Positions 40,605 to 47,407 of a stretch of 64,000 bases of DNA are shown piece after piece (within the stretch, counting starts at the first letter, position 1; every line of letters begins with the position of its first letter). Made by a program: the position numbers and the translations under genes. Origin of the DNA: GWA2-66-18 sp036676805 (GTDB lineage: Bacteria > Elusimicrobiota > Elusimicrobia > UBA1565 > UBA9628); the NCBI GenBank assembly GCA_036676805.1, contig JAKFCD010000024.1:1-64000 (forward strand). Reading direction: 5' to 3'. The notes under the pieces were generated by a model. That model saw only the letters and a program-made list of their open reading frames with translations, ran no database searches and was not told the origin of the DNA.

Positions 40605-41470
40605 GACGCCCTCGGCACGGCGAGCCGGAGGGAGGAGGACAGGAGGTAAGCGCCGCAGGAGATGCCGATGACGACCGGCCCGAGCGGCAGGTCGAGCGTG
40701 TAGGAAAGATAGAAGCCGGCGAATGCGCTGAGGCCTCCCAACGCGGAGGAGAGCAGGGAAAGCGACGCCATGCCTCGGGCCCACGGCAGGGCCGCCAGAA
40801 CGGGAACGACCAGAAAACCGAAGGTCACCAGGGGGCCGACCGTCATCACGCCGAGCGAGACGGCCAGGCCGATGATCAGATACAGCAGCAGGTCCCAAGC
40901 GAGGACGTTTCGGCCCAAGGTCACGGCCATGTCCCGGTCATAGGAGACGAACGTGAACTCGCGGTGGAACAGGAGCATGCAGGCCGCCAGGGCCGCGAAG
41001 ATGTTGAGCATCGCGTGAAAATCCGATTCGGAGATCGCGACGATCTCGCCCTTGAGCAGGCCGAACATCTCGGTCTCCCCGGCCGCGTTCCACGCCACGA
41101 ACAGGATCGACGAGGCCCAGGCGGCCGCGTACAAGGCGCCGAGCCGCCCCTCGGAGAGCCCCCCGCCGCGGCGCTCGAGCGCGGCGAGGATGAGAATGGT
41201 CCCCACGGTGAAGGCGACCGCGCCGGCGATGGCCAGGTGCCTCTCTCCCGACTCGTCGCCCGCCAGAATGTCGAGGCCGAGGCCCTGGAGCATGAACGCG
41301 AAGGCGATGCCGGAGGCGGAGACCTGGGGCAGGGCCACGCCCCAGAACACGAGCCGTCTCAGGACGAGGTACACGCCGACGAGGGGGCAGACGAACCCCA
41401 CGACCACGCTGCCCCATAGCGCGTGATGCAGCAGGAAGTCGGGCTTGAGCATCTCGAGGAGCAAGGTCAT
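40601..41470 (-). CDS. znuB: Zinc/manganese ABC transporter permease (ZnuB type)
   Basis: A 289-residue ABC-3 family permease with eight or nine helices. Typical segments are GSVVVGFVCPLVGVYLVLRRLVFWGVALPQVSASGIA near the start, and the coupling region ISESDFHAMLNIFAA. The later VMTVGPLVTFGFLVVPVLAAL is the conserved third part of the family. The ATG at 41470 overlaps the ATPase stop as ATGA. The open frame extending to 42568 is a shadow of the ATPase gene. Confidence 0.88.
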   Translation of the reverse strand: MTLLLEMLKPDFLLHHALWGSVVVGFVCPLVGVYLVLRRLVFWGVALPQVSASGIAFAFMLQGLGLDILAGDESGERHLAIAGAVAFTVGTILILAALERRGGGLSEGRLGALYAAAWASSILFVAWNAAGETEMFGLLKGEIVAISESDFHAMLNIFAALAACMLLFHREFTFVSYDRDMAVTLGRNVLAWDLLLYLIIGLAVSLGVMTVGPLVTFGFLVVPVLAALPWARGMASLSLLSSALGGLSAFAGFYLSYTLDLPLGPVVIGISCGAYLLSSSLRLAVPRAS

Positions 41471-42195
41471 AGCTCGGACTTGAAGACCTCGCTGAGCCGG
41501 CCCGCGGAGAACATTTCCGCGGCGGGGCCCGTCGTCACGCGGCCTTCGTCGACCCAGGCGACGTCGGAGAAAAGGCCCTTTTCCGCGCTGACGCGGTGGC
41601 TGACCATGAGGATGGTGAGATCCCGGCGCTCCTTCAACTCCTTGAGCAGCTTCAGCAGGGCCTGCTGGGTCGTGATGTCGATGCCGGCCAGGGGCTCGTC
41701 GAGCACGAGGATCTCCGGCTCCGCGGCGAGCGCGCGCGCGATGATGACGCGCTGCTTCTGCCCGCCGGACAGGTCGCTGAAGCGCTTGTCGGCCAGATTC
41801 GCCGCCCCGCAGTCGGCCAGGCAGCGGTCCACGAGGCCGCCGTGGCCGGCCCCGCGCAGGCGCTGGAGCAGCTCCAGCTTCCGGTAGGTCCCCATCGCGG
41901 CCACCGCGCGGGCCGTCAGCGGAAAGAGGGGATCGAGGCTTTCCTTTTGGGGAACGTACCCGTAACGCGGGCGTCCGAACAGGCGGCCGCGCGCGGCGAA
42001 CTCCCCGCGCAGGCAGGGGGTGAGCCCGAGGATCGTCTTCAGGATCGTCGTCTTGCCCGAGCCGTTGTGCCCGAGGATCCCCCAGAAAGACCCCGGCCGC
42101 ACTTCGAAAGCGACCTTCGTCAGCAGCGGCGACTTGCCGTAGCCGAGGGAGGCGTTCTTGAAGCGGATCAGCGGTTCGACCGCAGATTTCGGCAT
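41467..42195 (-). CDS. znuC: Zinc/manganese ABC transporter ATP-binding protein (ZnuC type)
   Basis: A 242-residue ATPase with Walker A GHNGSGKTT, signature LSGGQKQRVIIARALA, Walker B ILVLDEPLAGID and switch His in MVSHR. The YGYVPQKESLD Q-loop is typical of metal-uptake ATPases. It lies nine bases downstream of the substrate-binding protein gene and overlaps the permease gene. Confidence 0.9.
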   Translation of the reverse strand: MPKSAVEPLIRFKNASLGYGKSPLLTKVAFEVRPGSFWGILGHNGSGKTTILKTILGLTPCLRGEFAARGRLFGRPRYGYVPQKESLDPLFPLTARAVAAMGTYRKLELLQRLRGAGHGGLVDRCLADCGAANLADKRFSDLSGGQKQRVIIARALAAEPEILVLDEPLAGIDITTQQALLKLLKELKERRDLTILMVSHRVSAEKGLFSDVAWVDEGRVTTGPAAEMFSAGRLSEVFKSEL

Positions 42196-42204
42196 CGGCG
42201 TATT

Positions 42205-43134
42205 TTACTTGTCTTTGCCGAGCGCCTTCAGGATATTCCGGATGTTGGCCTCGGAGAGCTTGATGAAGGTCCCGGTGCCGGGCAGAGAGTTCGCCATCGT
42301 GCCGATGACGGCGACCTTGGCGCCGGTCCGCTCGGCGAGCCAGGCGGGCGTCTTGGCGTCGTACTGCTGCTCGCGCACGATGAGGGCGACGCCCTGCTCC
42401 TTCATTTTCTTGACGAGTTGGGCGAGATGGGTCGGGGTGGGCGCGATGCCGGGCTTCAGCTCGATGGTGTCCACGAAGACGATGCCCGTGAAGGCGCCGA
42501 GGTAGGGAACGTCCTTGTGATAGGAAACGGCCTTGACTCCTTTCAGGGGCGCCGCCAGCGTCCTCCACTCGGCGAGCTTGGCGTCGAGCTCGGCCAGATA
42601 CGACTTCAAGTTCCGCTCGTAGTCCGCGGCATGCTCCGGGTCGAGGCGGGCCAGCCCCGCGGCGATGTTGCGCGCGATGATCCTTCCGTTCTCGGGGTTC
42701 AAGTTGTAATGGGGATTGCCCTGAGGGTGTATGTCGCCCTGGGCGCGGCTCAAGGTCGCCGGCTTGTCGAGCAGGGAGACCCCCTCCGAGCAGTCGATGC
42801 AGCCGGGTCCCGCGCAGTCGAACCCGTCCGGGTCGGGACGGATCTTGGGGTTCCTCGCGACGTCGAGCAGGCCGGGCAGGAAGACGTGCTCCACGGTGAG
42901 GCCGAGGTAGACGACGGCGTCGGCCCGATTGAGCTTGGTCACGAAGCTCGGCTTCATGACGACCTGGTGGATGTCCTCCTTGCCCCGGGCCAGCCCGTCC
43001 ACCGAAACGCGCTCGCCGCCCACGCGCGCGGTGATATCCACGAGCTCGGGGATGGTCGCCACGACGCGAAGCTTGGCGGCTTGCGCCTCCGGCGCGGCGG
43101 CGAGGAGGCAGGCGGCGAGCAGCAGGTTGCGCAT
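42205..43134 (-). CDS. znuA: Periplasmic zinc-binding protein (ZnuA-like)
   Basis: A 309-residue exported protein (signal peptide MRNLLLAACLLAAAPEAQA) of the cluster A-I metal-binding family. Likely ligands are the His residues in GKEDIHQVVMKP, GNPHYNL and SYHKDVPYLG, with the conserved Asp/Glu in VDTIELKPGI. Instead of a long His-rich loop it has a Cys-containing insertion DCAGPGCIDCSEG. It starts one base after the porin stop. Metal type (Zn rather than Mn) is inferred from the Fur/Zur box and the ZIP neighbour. Confidence 0.88.
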   Translation of the reverse strand: MRNLLLAACLLAAAPEAQAAKLRVVATIPELVDITARVGGERVSVDGLARGKEDIHQVVMKPSFVTKLNRADAVVYLGLTVEHVFLPGLLDVARNPKIRPDPDGFDCAGPGCIDCSEGVSLLDKPATLSRAQGDIHPQGNPHYNLNPENGRIIARNIAAGLARLDPEHAADYERNLKSYLAELDAKLAEWRTLAAPLKGVKAVSYHKDVPYLGAFTGIVFVDTIELKPGIAPTPTHLAQLVKKMKEQGVALIVREQQYDAKTPAWLAERTGAKVAVIGTMANSLPGTGTFIKLSEANIRNILKALGKDK

Positions 43135-43135
43135 A

Positions 43136-44299
43136 TCAGCGGTCCCGGAAGCCGTGGACGTGGCGGCCGAGCACTCCGGTCCACTGCACGCCGACGGTGT
43201 TTCGTCCGAGCCCGGTGGGGAGGTTGTCGGTCGTGCGGGCGAAGGTCAGGCGCAGCCGCTGGAACTCGGTCACGTCGTACGTGACGAAACCCGTGAACGT
43301 CCGGGTCAAGGTCTTCGCCGCGTCGAGGTCCTCGGTCAGATCGACCATGACGCCGGGCCGCCACTTCCGTCCGAGCTTGAACTGGACATAGGAGAAGCCC
43401 GCGTAGGCGCGCACTCGGTCGGTCGGCAGGTTGGCGGCGTCGAAGCGGCGCTCGTTGTTCTGCATGACTTCCGTGGCCCAGACGAGGCCCTTGTACAGGC
43501 CGCCCTCGGCCGGCTGCCACCGGTAGATCAGGTCCGCGCCGGCGAGGCTGCGCCACGTGTTCCTGCGCGTCCGGACGTTGGGCGCGGCGGTCTCGGTGAC
43601 GAAGCGCTTCGGGGTCCACGCTTCGCTGATTCCCAGCTCCACGCTGTGGTCGCCGCCCAGGTCCGTGTACGCGGCGAGGCGTCCGAGGTAGGTGAAGTTG
43701 TCCATCGGCCGCGCGGTGTCGTTGGCGACGCGCGCGTTCTCGCCGCCGATCTTGTTGTAGGCGCCCGCGGTCGCCGTCAGGTAGAACGGAGTGGGGAACA
43801 AGTACGAGACCTCCAGGCCGTCGGCCTGGGTCTCGCCGCCGATGTAGGTGTCGAGCGAATTGGGGCGGTCGATGACGGGTAGCTCGTGCGTGTGGAAGTG
43901 GGCCAGGCGGCCGAAGGAGGCGAACATGCGCCCGCCCGTGACGGTCAGGTTGTGCGGAAGCGCGGTGGTCTGCAGCGCGGCTTCCTCGACCGCGACTCCG
44001 CCCTCGGAGCCCACGATGATGGCCCAGGCCTTGAGGAAGGGGTCGACCGGCGCCGAGAGGTTGAGCTCGGCGGCGCGAAAGTTGAAGTTCGACGCGCCGT
44101 TCGTATGGCCGTAAGCCGTATCGAGGGCGATGCCCATGGCCGGGTTGAAGGCCGACAGCGAGGTCTTCGCGGGGGCCTCGAGCTTGAGCAGGCGCTCCTC
44201 GAGCGCCTTGAGGCGGGCTTCGGACGGCGGAGGCGGCTCTTGAGCGGCGGCGGAAGGTCCGAGAGAGAGCAGCGCGGCGAGCAGGAGGAGGGGTTTCAT
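43136..44299 (-). CDS. Outer-membrane porin-like protein of the zinc operon
   Basis: A 387-residue exported protein (signal peptide MKPLLLLAALLSLGPSAAA). A short coiled coil (EARLKALEERLLKLE) is followed by a beta-barrel of alternating strands, for example LEVSYLFPTPFYLTATAGAYN and RVRAYAGFSYVQFKLGRKWRPGVMVDL. The strands carry His-rich loops (GRLAHFHTHELPVIDRP; the C terminus is GRHVHGFRD). Coiled coil plus barrel recalls OprO/porin-type proteins. It heads the operon porin-znuA-znuC-znuB-ZIP, directly behind a Fur/Zur-type box. Zinc passage over the outer membrane is the likely role, by context. Confidence 0.7.
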   Translation of the reverse strand: MKPLLLLAALLSLGPSAAAQEPPPPSEARLKALEERLLKLEAPAKTSLSAFNPAMGIALDTAYGHTNGASNFNFRAAELNLSAPVDPFLKAWAIIVGSEGGVAVEEAALQTTALPHNLTVTGGRMFASFGRLAHFHTHELPVIDRPNSLDTYIGGETQADGLEVSYLFPTPFYLTATAGAYNKIGGENARVANDTARPMDNFTYLGRLAAYTDLGGDHSVELGISEAWTPKRFVTETAAPNVRTRRNTWRSLAGADLIYRWQPAEGGLYKGLVWATEVMQNNERRFDAANLPTDRVRAYAGFSYVQFKLGRKWRPGVMVDLTEDLDAAKTLTRTFTGFVTYDVTEFQRLRLTFARTTDNLPTGLGRNTVGVQWTGVLGRHVHGFRDR

Positions 44300-44325
44300 A
44301 ATGATAATGATAATACACTATCATG
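44296..44325. promoter_or_regulatory. Fur/Zur-type operator between the zinc operon and the fur-family gene
   Basis: A run of GATAAT-like repeats (TCATAATGATAATGATAATA, then CACTATCATGA) covers the start of the porin gene and continues into the intergenic region. An inverted pair ATGATA (44307-44312) / TATCAT (44319-44324) is included. It matches the hexameric pattern of Fur-family boxes and would control both divergent genes. Confidence 0.7.
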
Positions 44326-44357
44326 AAGGCGTCAAGCTCTTTTGCTATCATCGCCGC

Positions 44358-44738
44358 ATGCAGCGAGACACCTCCCAACGGCGCGCCATCCGCCGCGCGC
44401 TCGAGGATGCCGGGCGTCCCCTCGGCGCCCTCGAGGTCCTCGAGGCGTCGAAGGGCTTCGCTCCGGGGCTCGGGATCGCCACCGTGTACCGCAACCTCAA
44501 GGCCCTGCTCAAGGAGGGGGAGATATCGGAGGTGGCGCTGCCCGGCGAGCCGCCGCGCTACGAGGCGGCGGGCAAGGACCATCATCATCACTTCCGCTGC
44601 GAGCGCTGCGAGAAGGTCTACGAGTTGGGCGGCGCCTGCCTGCCCGACCTCAAGAACGCCCTGCCTCGCGGCTTTCGCGTGACCTCCCATGAGGTCCTCG
44701 TCCACGGCGTGTGCGCGGCCTGCGCCCATAGGAAATGA
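44358..44738 (+). CDS. Fur-family metal-responsive repressor (Zur-like by context)
   Basis: A 126-residue Fur-superfamily regulator. The winged helix (TSQRRAIRRALEDAGRPLGALEVLEASK..LGIATVYRNLKALL) is followed by the metal-sensing region DHHHHFRCERCEKVYEL and a second CXXC pair (CAAC) near the C terminus, giving a structural Zn(Cys)4 site. It stands divergent to the zinc-uptake operon with a Fur box between, so Zur is the most likely function; Fur or PerR is possible. The ATG at 44358 follows a TATCAT (44346-44351) by six bases, suggesting leaderless transcription. Upstream in-frame codons lie within the operator. Confidence 0.85.
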   Translation: MQRDTSQRRAIRRALEDAGRPLGALEVLEASKGFAPGLGIATVYRNLKALLKEGEISEVALPGEPPRYEAAGKDHHHHFRCERCEKVYELGGACLPDLKNALPRGFRVTSHEVLVHGVCAACAHRK

Positions 44739-45325
44739 ACGTGCCCTGGGGCTTCGGCTCCTTCGATCGCGCCGCCTTCGGCCTGGTCAACGGGGTCTGG
44801 ACCCATCCCGTCCTCGACAAGGTCATGCCGCTGGTCACCGATCTGCATAAGATCCCGTGGGTCGCCTACGGCGTGTTCCCCGCGGCCCTCGCCTTCTGGC
44901 TCTATAAAGGACGCAAGCACGCCCTGCGCGTGCTCGTCGTCGCGGCGATCGCGGTCGGCGCCTGCGACCTGCTCGCCTACCGCGTGCTCAAGCCGTGGGC
45001 CGCGCGTCCGCGCCCGGAGTACGCGGGCATCGGCGCGGTGATGCGCGTGCCCGCGGGCGGACGCCTGGGCTTCCCGTCCAACCACGCGATGAACGCCGCC
45101 GCCGCGGCCTCGGTCCTGAGCGTCGCCTATCCGGGAGCGGGCATCGTCTTCTGGAGCGGCGCGGGCCTCATCGCGTACAGCCGCGTGTACGTCGGCGCGC
45201 ATTACCCGTTCGACGTGCTCGGGGGCATGGCGTTCGGCGGCCTGGTGAGCTGGCCGTGGGCGCTGCTGATGCTCGGCGGGGGGCTGGGCGGCGGCTCCGG
45301 CGGGAAGAAGAAAAAGAAGCGCTAG
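44735..45325 (+). CDS. PAP2-family membrane phosphatase
   Basis: A 196-residue integral membrane protein with the three acid-phosphatase motifs: KPWAARPRP, GFPSNHAMN and SRVYVGAHYPFD. Such enzymes dephosphorylate undecaprenyl pyrophosphate or phosphatidylglycerol phosphate in the envelope. The C terminus is a Gly/Lys tail (GGGSGGKKKKKR). The ATG overlaps the fur-family stop as ATGA, so both are co-transcribed. Its stop overlaps that of the convergent cytochrome gene. Confidence 0.88.
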   Translation: MNVPWGFGSFDRAAFGLVNGVWTHPVLDKVMPLVTDLHKIPWVAYGVFPAALAFWLYKGRKHALRVLVVAAIAVGACDLLAYRVLKPWAARPRPEYAGIGAVMRVPAGGRLGFPSNHAMNAAAAASVLSVAYPGAGIVFWSGAGLIAYSRVYVGAHYPFDVLGGMAFGGLVSWPWALLMLGGGLGGGSGGKKKKKR

Positions 45326-46410
45326 CGGCGGGCGGGGACGAGCGACTCGTAGTACAGCGCCGCGTCGCGCATCTCGCCGGGCCGCATGGCCCGCGCCACG
45401 GGCTGCATCAGATGGACGTAGGCCGAGCCGCCGCGCCGGCCCTCGGCGAACAGCTCGAGTTGAAGGCGGAGGTAGCCGGCGGACAGCCCCGCCAGCGCCG
45501 GGTACGCGCCCTTCGTCGTCTTGCGCTCGAGTCCGTGGCAGCCGGCGCAGGCGGGCACCCTTCGCGACGGGACCCCGCGGCGCGCGAGCTCGGCTCCTCG
45601 GGCGATCGAGGCCGCGTCGGTCTCCCTAGGCGCGGCGCGCGCCGCCGGCAGAGACGCGTAATAATCGGACAGCTCCCGAACCGACTCCGGCGAGAGCCCG
45701 GCGGCGATGGGCTCCATCATGCCGCTGCGCCGCGCGCCGCGCGCGTACGCCTCGAGCGCGGCGGCGAGATACTCCGCGCTTTGGCCGGCGAGGCGCGGGA
45801 AGGCGCCGGGGCCGCGTCCCAGCCCCTCGGCGCCGTGGCAGCGCGCGCAGGTCTGCGACACGGCGGCCGGGATCTGCTGGGACATCGCGACGGCGCGCCC
45901 GGGCTCCCCGCGCACGAGGCGCCGGTAGCCTTCCTTGTCGAGCGCCGGGAGCTTGAGCAGGAACGCGACCATCGCCCACACCTCGTCGTCGCGGCCCTCC
46001 GCGGTCCAGGCCGGCATGCCCGTGAACTTCAAGCCGTGCTTGATCACGAAGAAAAGCTCCTCGGGGCTTCGCTCCCGGACGCGCGGGCCGAGCTGCGGAG
46101 GGCGCGGCAGCATGGCGCGCGCGATCCGGGACTGCGGAAGATCCGGCGCCCCGTGACAGGAGCGGCAGCTCGTCTCGAAGTGCCCGGCGCCCCGGAGCGC
46201 GAGGACGGGGTCGTCGAGGCCGGGCGGGGCGCGCAGAGGGAGGCTGTGCGTGGCGATGGAGCGCCTCATCGAGAAGGTCAGGAACCATTGGGTCGGCGGC
46301 CAATGCCCGGAGCTGGCCTTCACGGGGACGAGCCCGCTCACGGCGAGCAACAGGCCGCCGGCTCCCAGCACGGCGAGCAGCGCGGCGGCGTCCAGCAGGC
46401 GGCGCCTCAT
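45322..46410 (-). CDS. Membrane-anchored triheme cytochrome c
   Basis: A 362-residue protein with an N-terminal hydrophobic anchor (LLDAAALLAVLGAGGLLLAVSGLV) and three class I cytochrome c domains. Heme sites are CRSCHGAPD, CARCHGAEGLG and CAGCHGLERK. Each has a downstream Met candidate (KFTGMPAW, RRSGMMEPI, YVHLMQPV). It is the last gene of the oxidase operon and overlaps ctaG by four bases. It probably delivers electrons to the caa3 oxidase. Confidence 0.85.
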   Translation of the reverse strand: MRRRLLDAAALLAVLGAGGLLLAVSGLVPVKASSGHWPPTQWFLTFSMRRSIATHSLPLRAPPGLDDPVLALRGAGHFETSCRSCHGAPDLPQSRIARAMLPRPPQLGPRVRERSPEELFFVIKHGLKFTGMPAWTAEGRDDEVWAMVAFLLKLPALDKEGYRRLVRGEPGRAVAMSQQIPAAVSQTCARCHGAEGLGRGPGAFPRLAGQSAEYLAAALEAYARGARRSGMMEPIAAGLSPESVRELSDYYASLPAARAAPRETDAASIARGAELARRGVPSRRVPACAGCHGLERKTTKGAYPALAGLSAGYLRLQLELFAEGRRGGSAYVHLMQPVARAMRPGEMRDAALYYESLVPARR

Positions 46411-47039
46411 CCGCGCGCCTCACGCCTGGCTCGGAGCAGGACCCCGGTCAGCCACAGCCCGCCGGCCAGATAAGAGACGCCGCCGATCAGCAGCATCACG
46501 GCTCCGCCGAGCTGCTGGTCGTCCAGCGGAGTTCCCGCGAAGGCCGCGCCGTGGTGGGCATACAGCGCGCGCGGCGTCAGCGCCAGCAGCGCGCCGAGCA
46601 AGGTCATGTGCATCGAGGTGAGCAGCAGGGCGGTCACGCCGCCGAGCGCGCGGCTCTCGCGCAGACGCGCTCCCCCGCCGAGCGCGGCGAGCCAGACGAG
46701 CAGGGCCGAGGCCAGGAACGTCCCCTGCTCCGCGGCGAAGGCCCACGCGCCGCTTCGCGCGGCGTGATGCAGCGCGGGCGCGTGCCAGGCCCAGACGACC
46801 GCGAGCTCGAGCCCGGACAGCGGCACCGCGGGAAACAGCTCCGGAGCCCGGCGCACCGGATCGTGGCGGGTTCCGGCGACGCCGAGCGCGAGCAGCGGGG
46901 CGGCGACGGCCACCACCGCCATATGAAGGAACATATGCCCCGCGAACGACGTCTTCGCGAGGGCGGGCAGCGGCCCCAGCCACGCGGCCGCGAGCGTGAG
47001 CGCGCCGGCGAGCAGGGAGGTCGAGCGCCTCACCGGCAT
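46407..47039 (-). CDS. ctaG: Cytochrome c oxidase assembly factor CtaG (caa3 type)
   Basis: A 210-residue multi-helix membrane protein of the Caa3_CtaG family. Conserved His-containing segments are FAGHMFLHMAVVAVAAPLLALG, AWHAPALHHAARSG, TSMHMTLLGALLAL and LYAHHGA, with PLDDQQLGGAVMLLIGG near the end. It is thought to help copper insertion into CoxA. It overlaps the small upstream gene by ten bases in the cox operon. Confidence 0.85.
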   Translation of the reverse strand: MPVRRSTSLLAGALTLAAAWLGPLPALAKTSFAGHMFLHMAVVAVAAPLLALGVAGTRHDPVRRAPELFPAVPLSGLELAVVWAWHAPALHHAARSGAWAFAAEQGTFLASALLVWLAALGGGARLRESRALGGVTALLLTSMHMTLLGALLALTPRALYAHHGAAFAGTPLDDQQLGGAVMLLIGGVSYLAGGLWLTGVLLRARREARG

Positions 47040-47407
47040 TCTCCGAAGGCCAGCGCGGCGCCGGCGACGTAGAGCGTCGCGCCGGCGCTGAGCGCCGCGA
47101 GCAGCAAGGTCGCGAAGCCAAGGAAGCGGTGGCGGTCCTCATCGGTGTCGAACCCGAGCGACAGCCGGCCGGAGCCGAAGCGGCTGCGGCGCCGGCCGTC
47201 CCAGCCGTTATACGCGATGCCGGCCAGCGCCGCGACGGTGTACAGCGCGATGGCCGTCCGGGCGGGCCCGAGCGCGGCGGACGGCCCGGCGAACTTCTCG
47301 CACCACACCGCCGCGGTGGCGTAGGAGAGCGTGAAATGCGCCATCCAGATCGTCGGGGAGATCGCCAGGCGCCACAGGCTCTCGCGCGACTCCGGAGGGG
47401 CGCTCAT
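47030..47407 (-). CDS. Small membrane protein of the cytochrome c oxidase operon
   Basis: A 125-residue protein with three predicted helices (LAISPTIWMAHFTLSYATAAVW, ALYTVAALAGIAYNGW, FATLLLAALSAGATLYVAGAALAF). It sits between coxA-coxC and ctaG with overlaps at both ends. Similar small hydrophobic proteins occur in many caa3 operons, but I recognise no defined family. It is probably an oxidase accessory or small subunit. The ATG at 47407 overlaps the CoxAC stop as ATGA. Confidence 0.7.
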   Translation of the reverse strand: MSAPPESRESLWRLAISPTIWMAHFTLSYATAAVWCEKFAGPSAALGPARTAIALYTVAALAGIAYNGWDGRRRSRFGSGRLSLGFDTDEDRHRFLGFATLLLAALSAGATLYVAGAALAFGECR

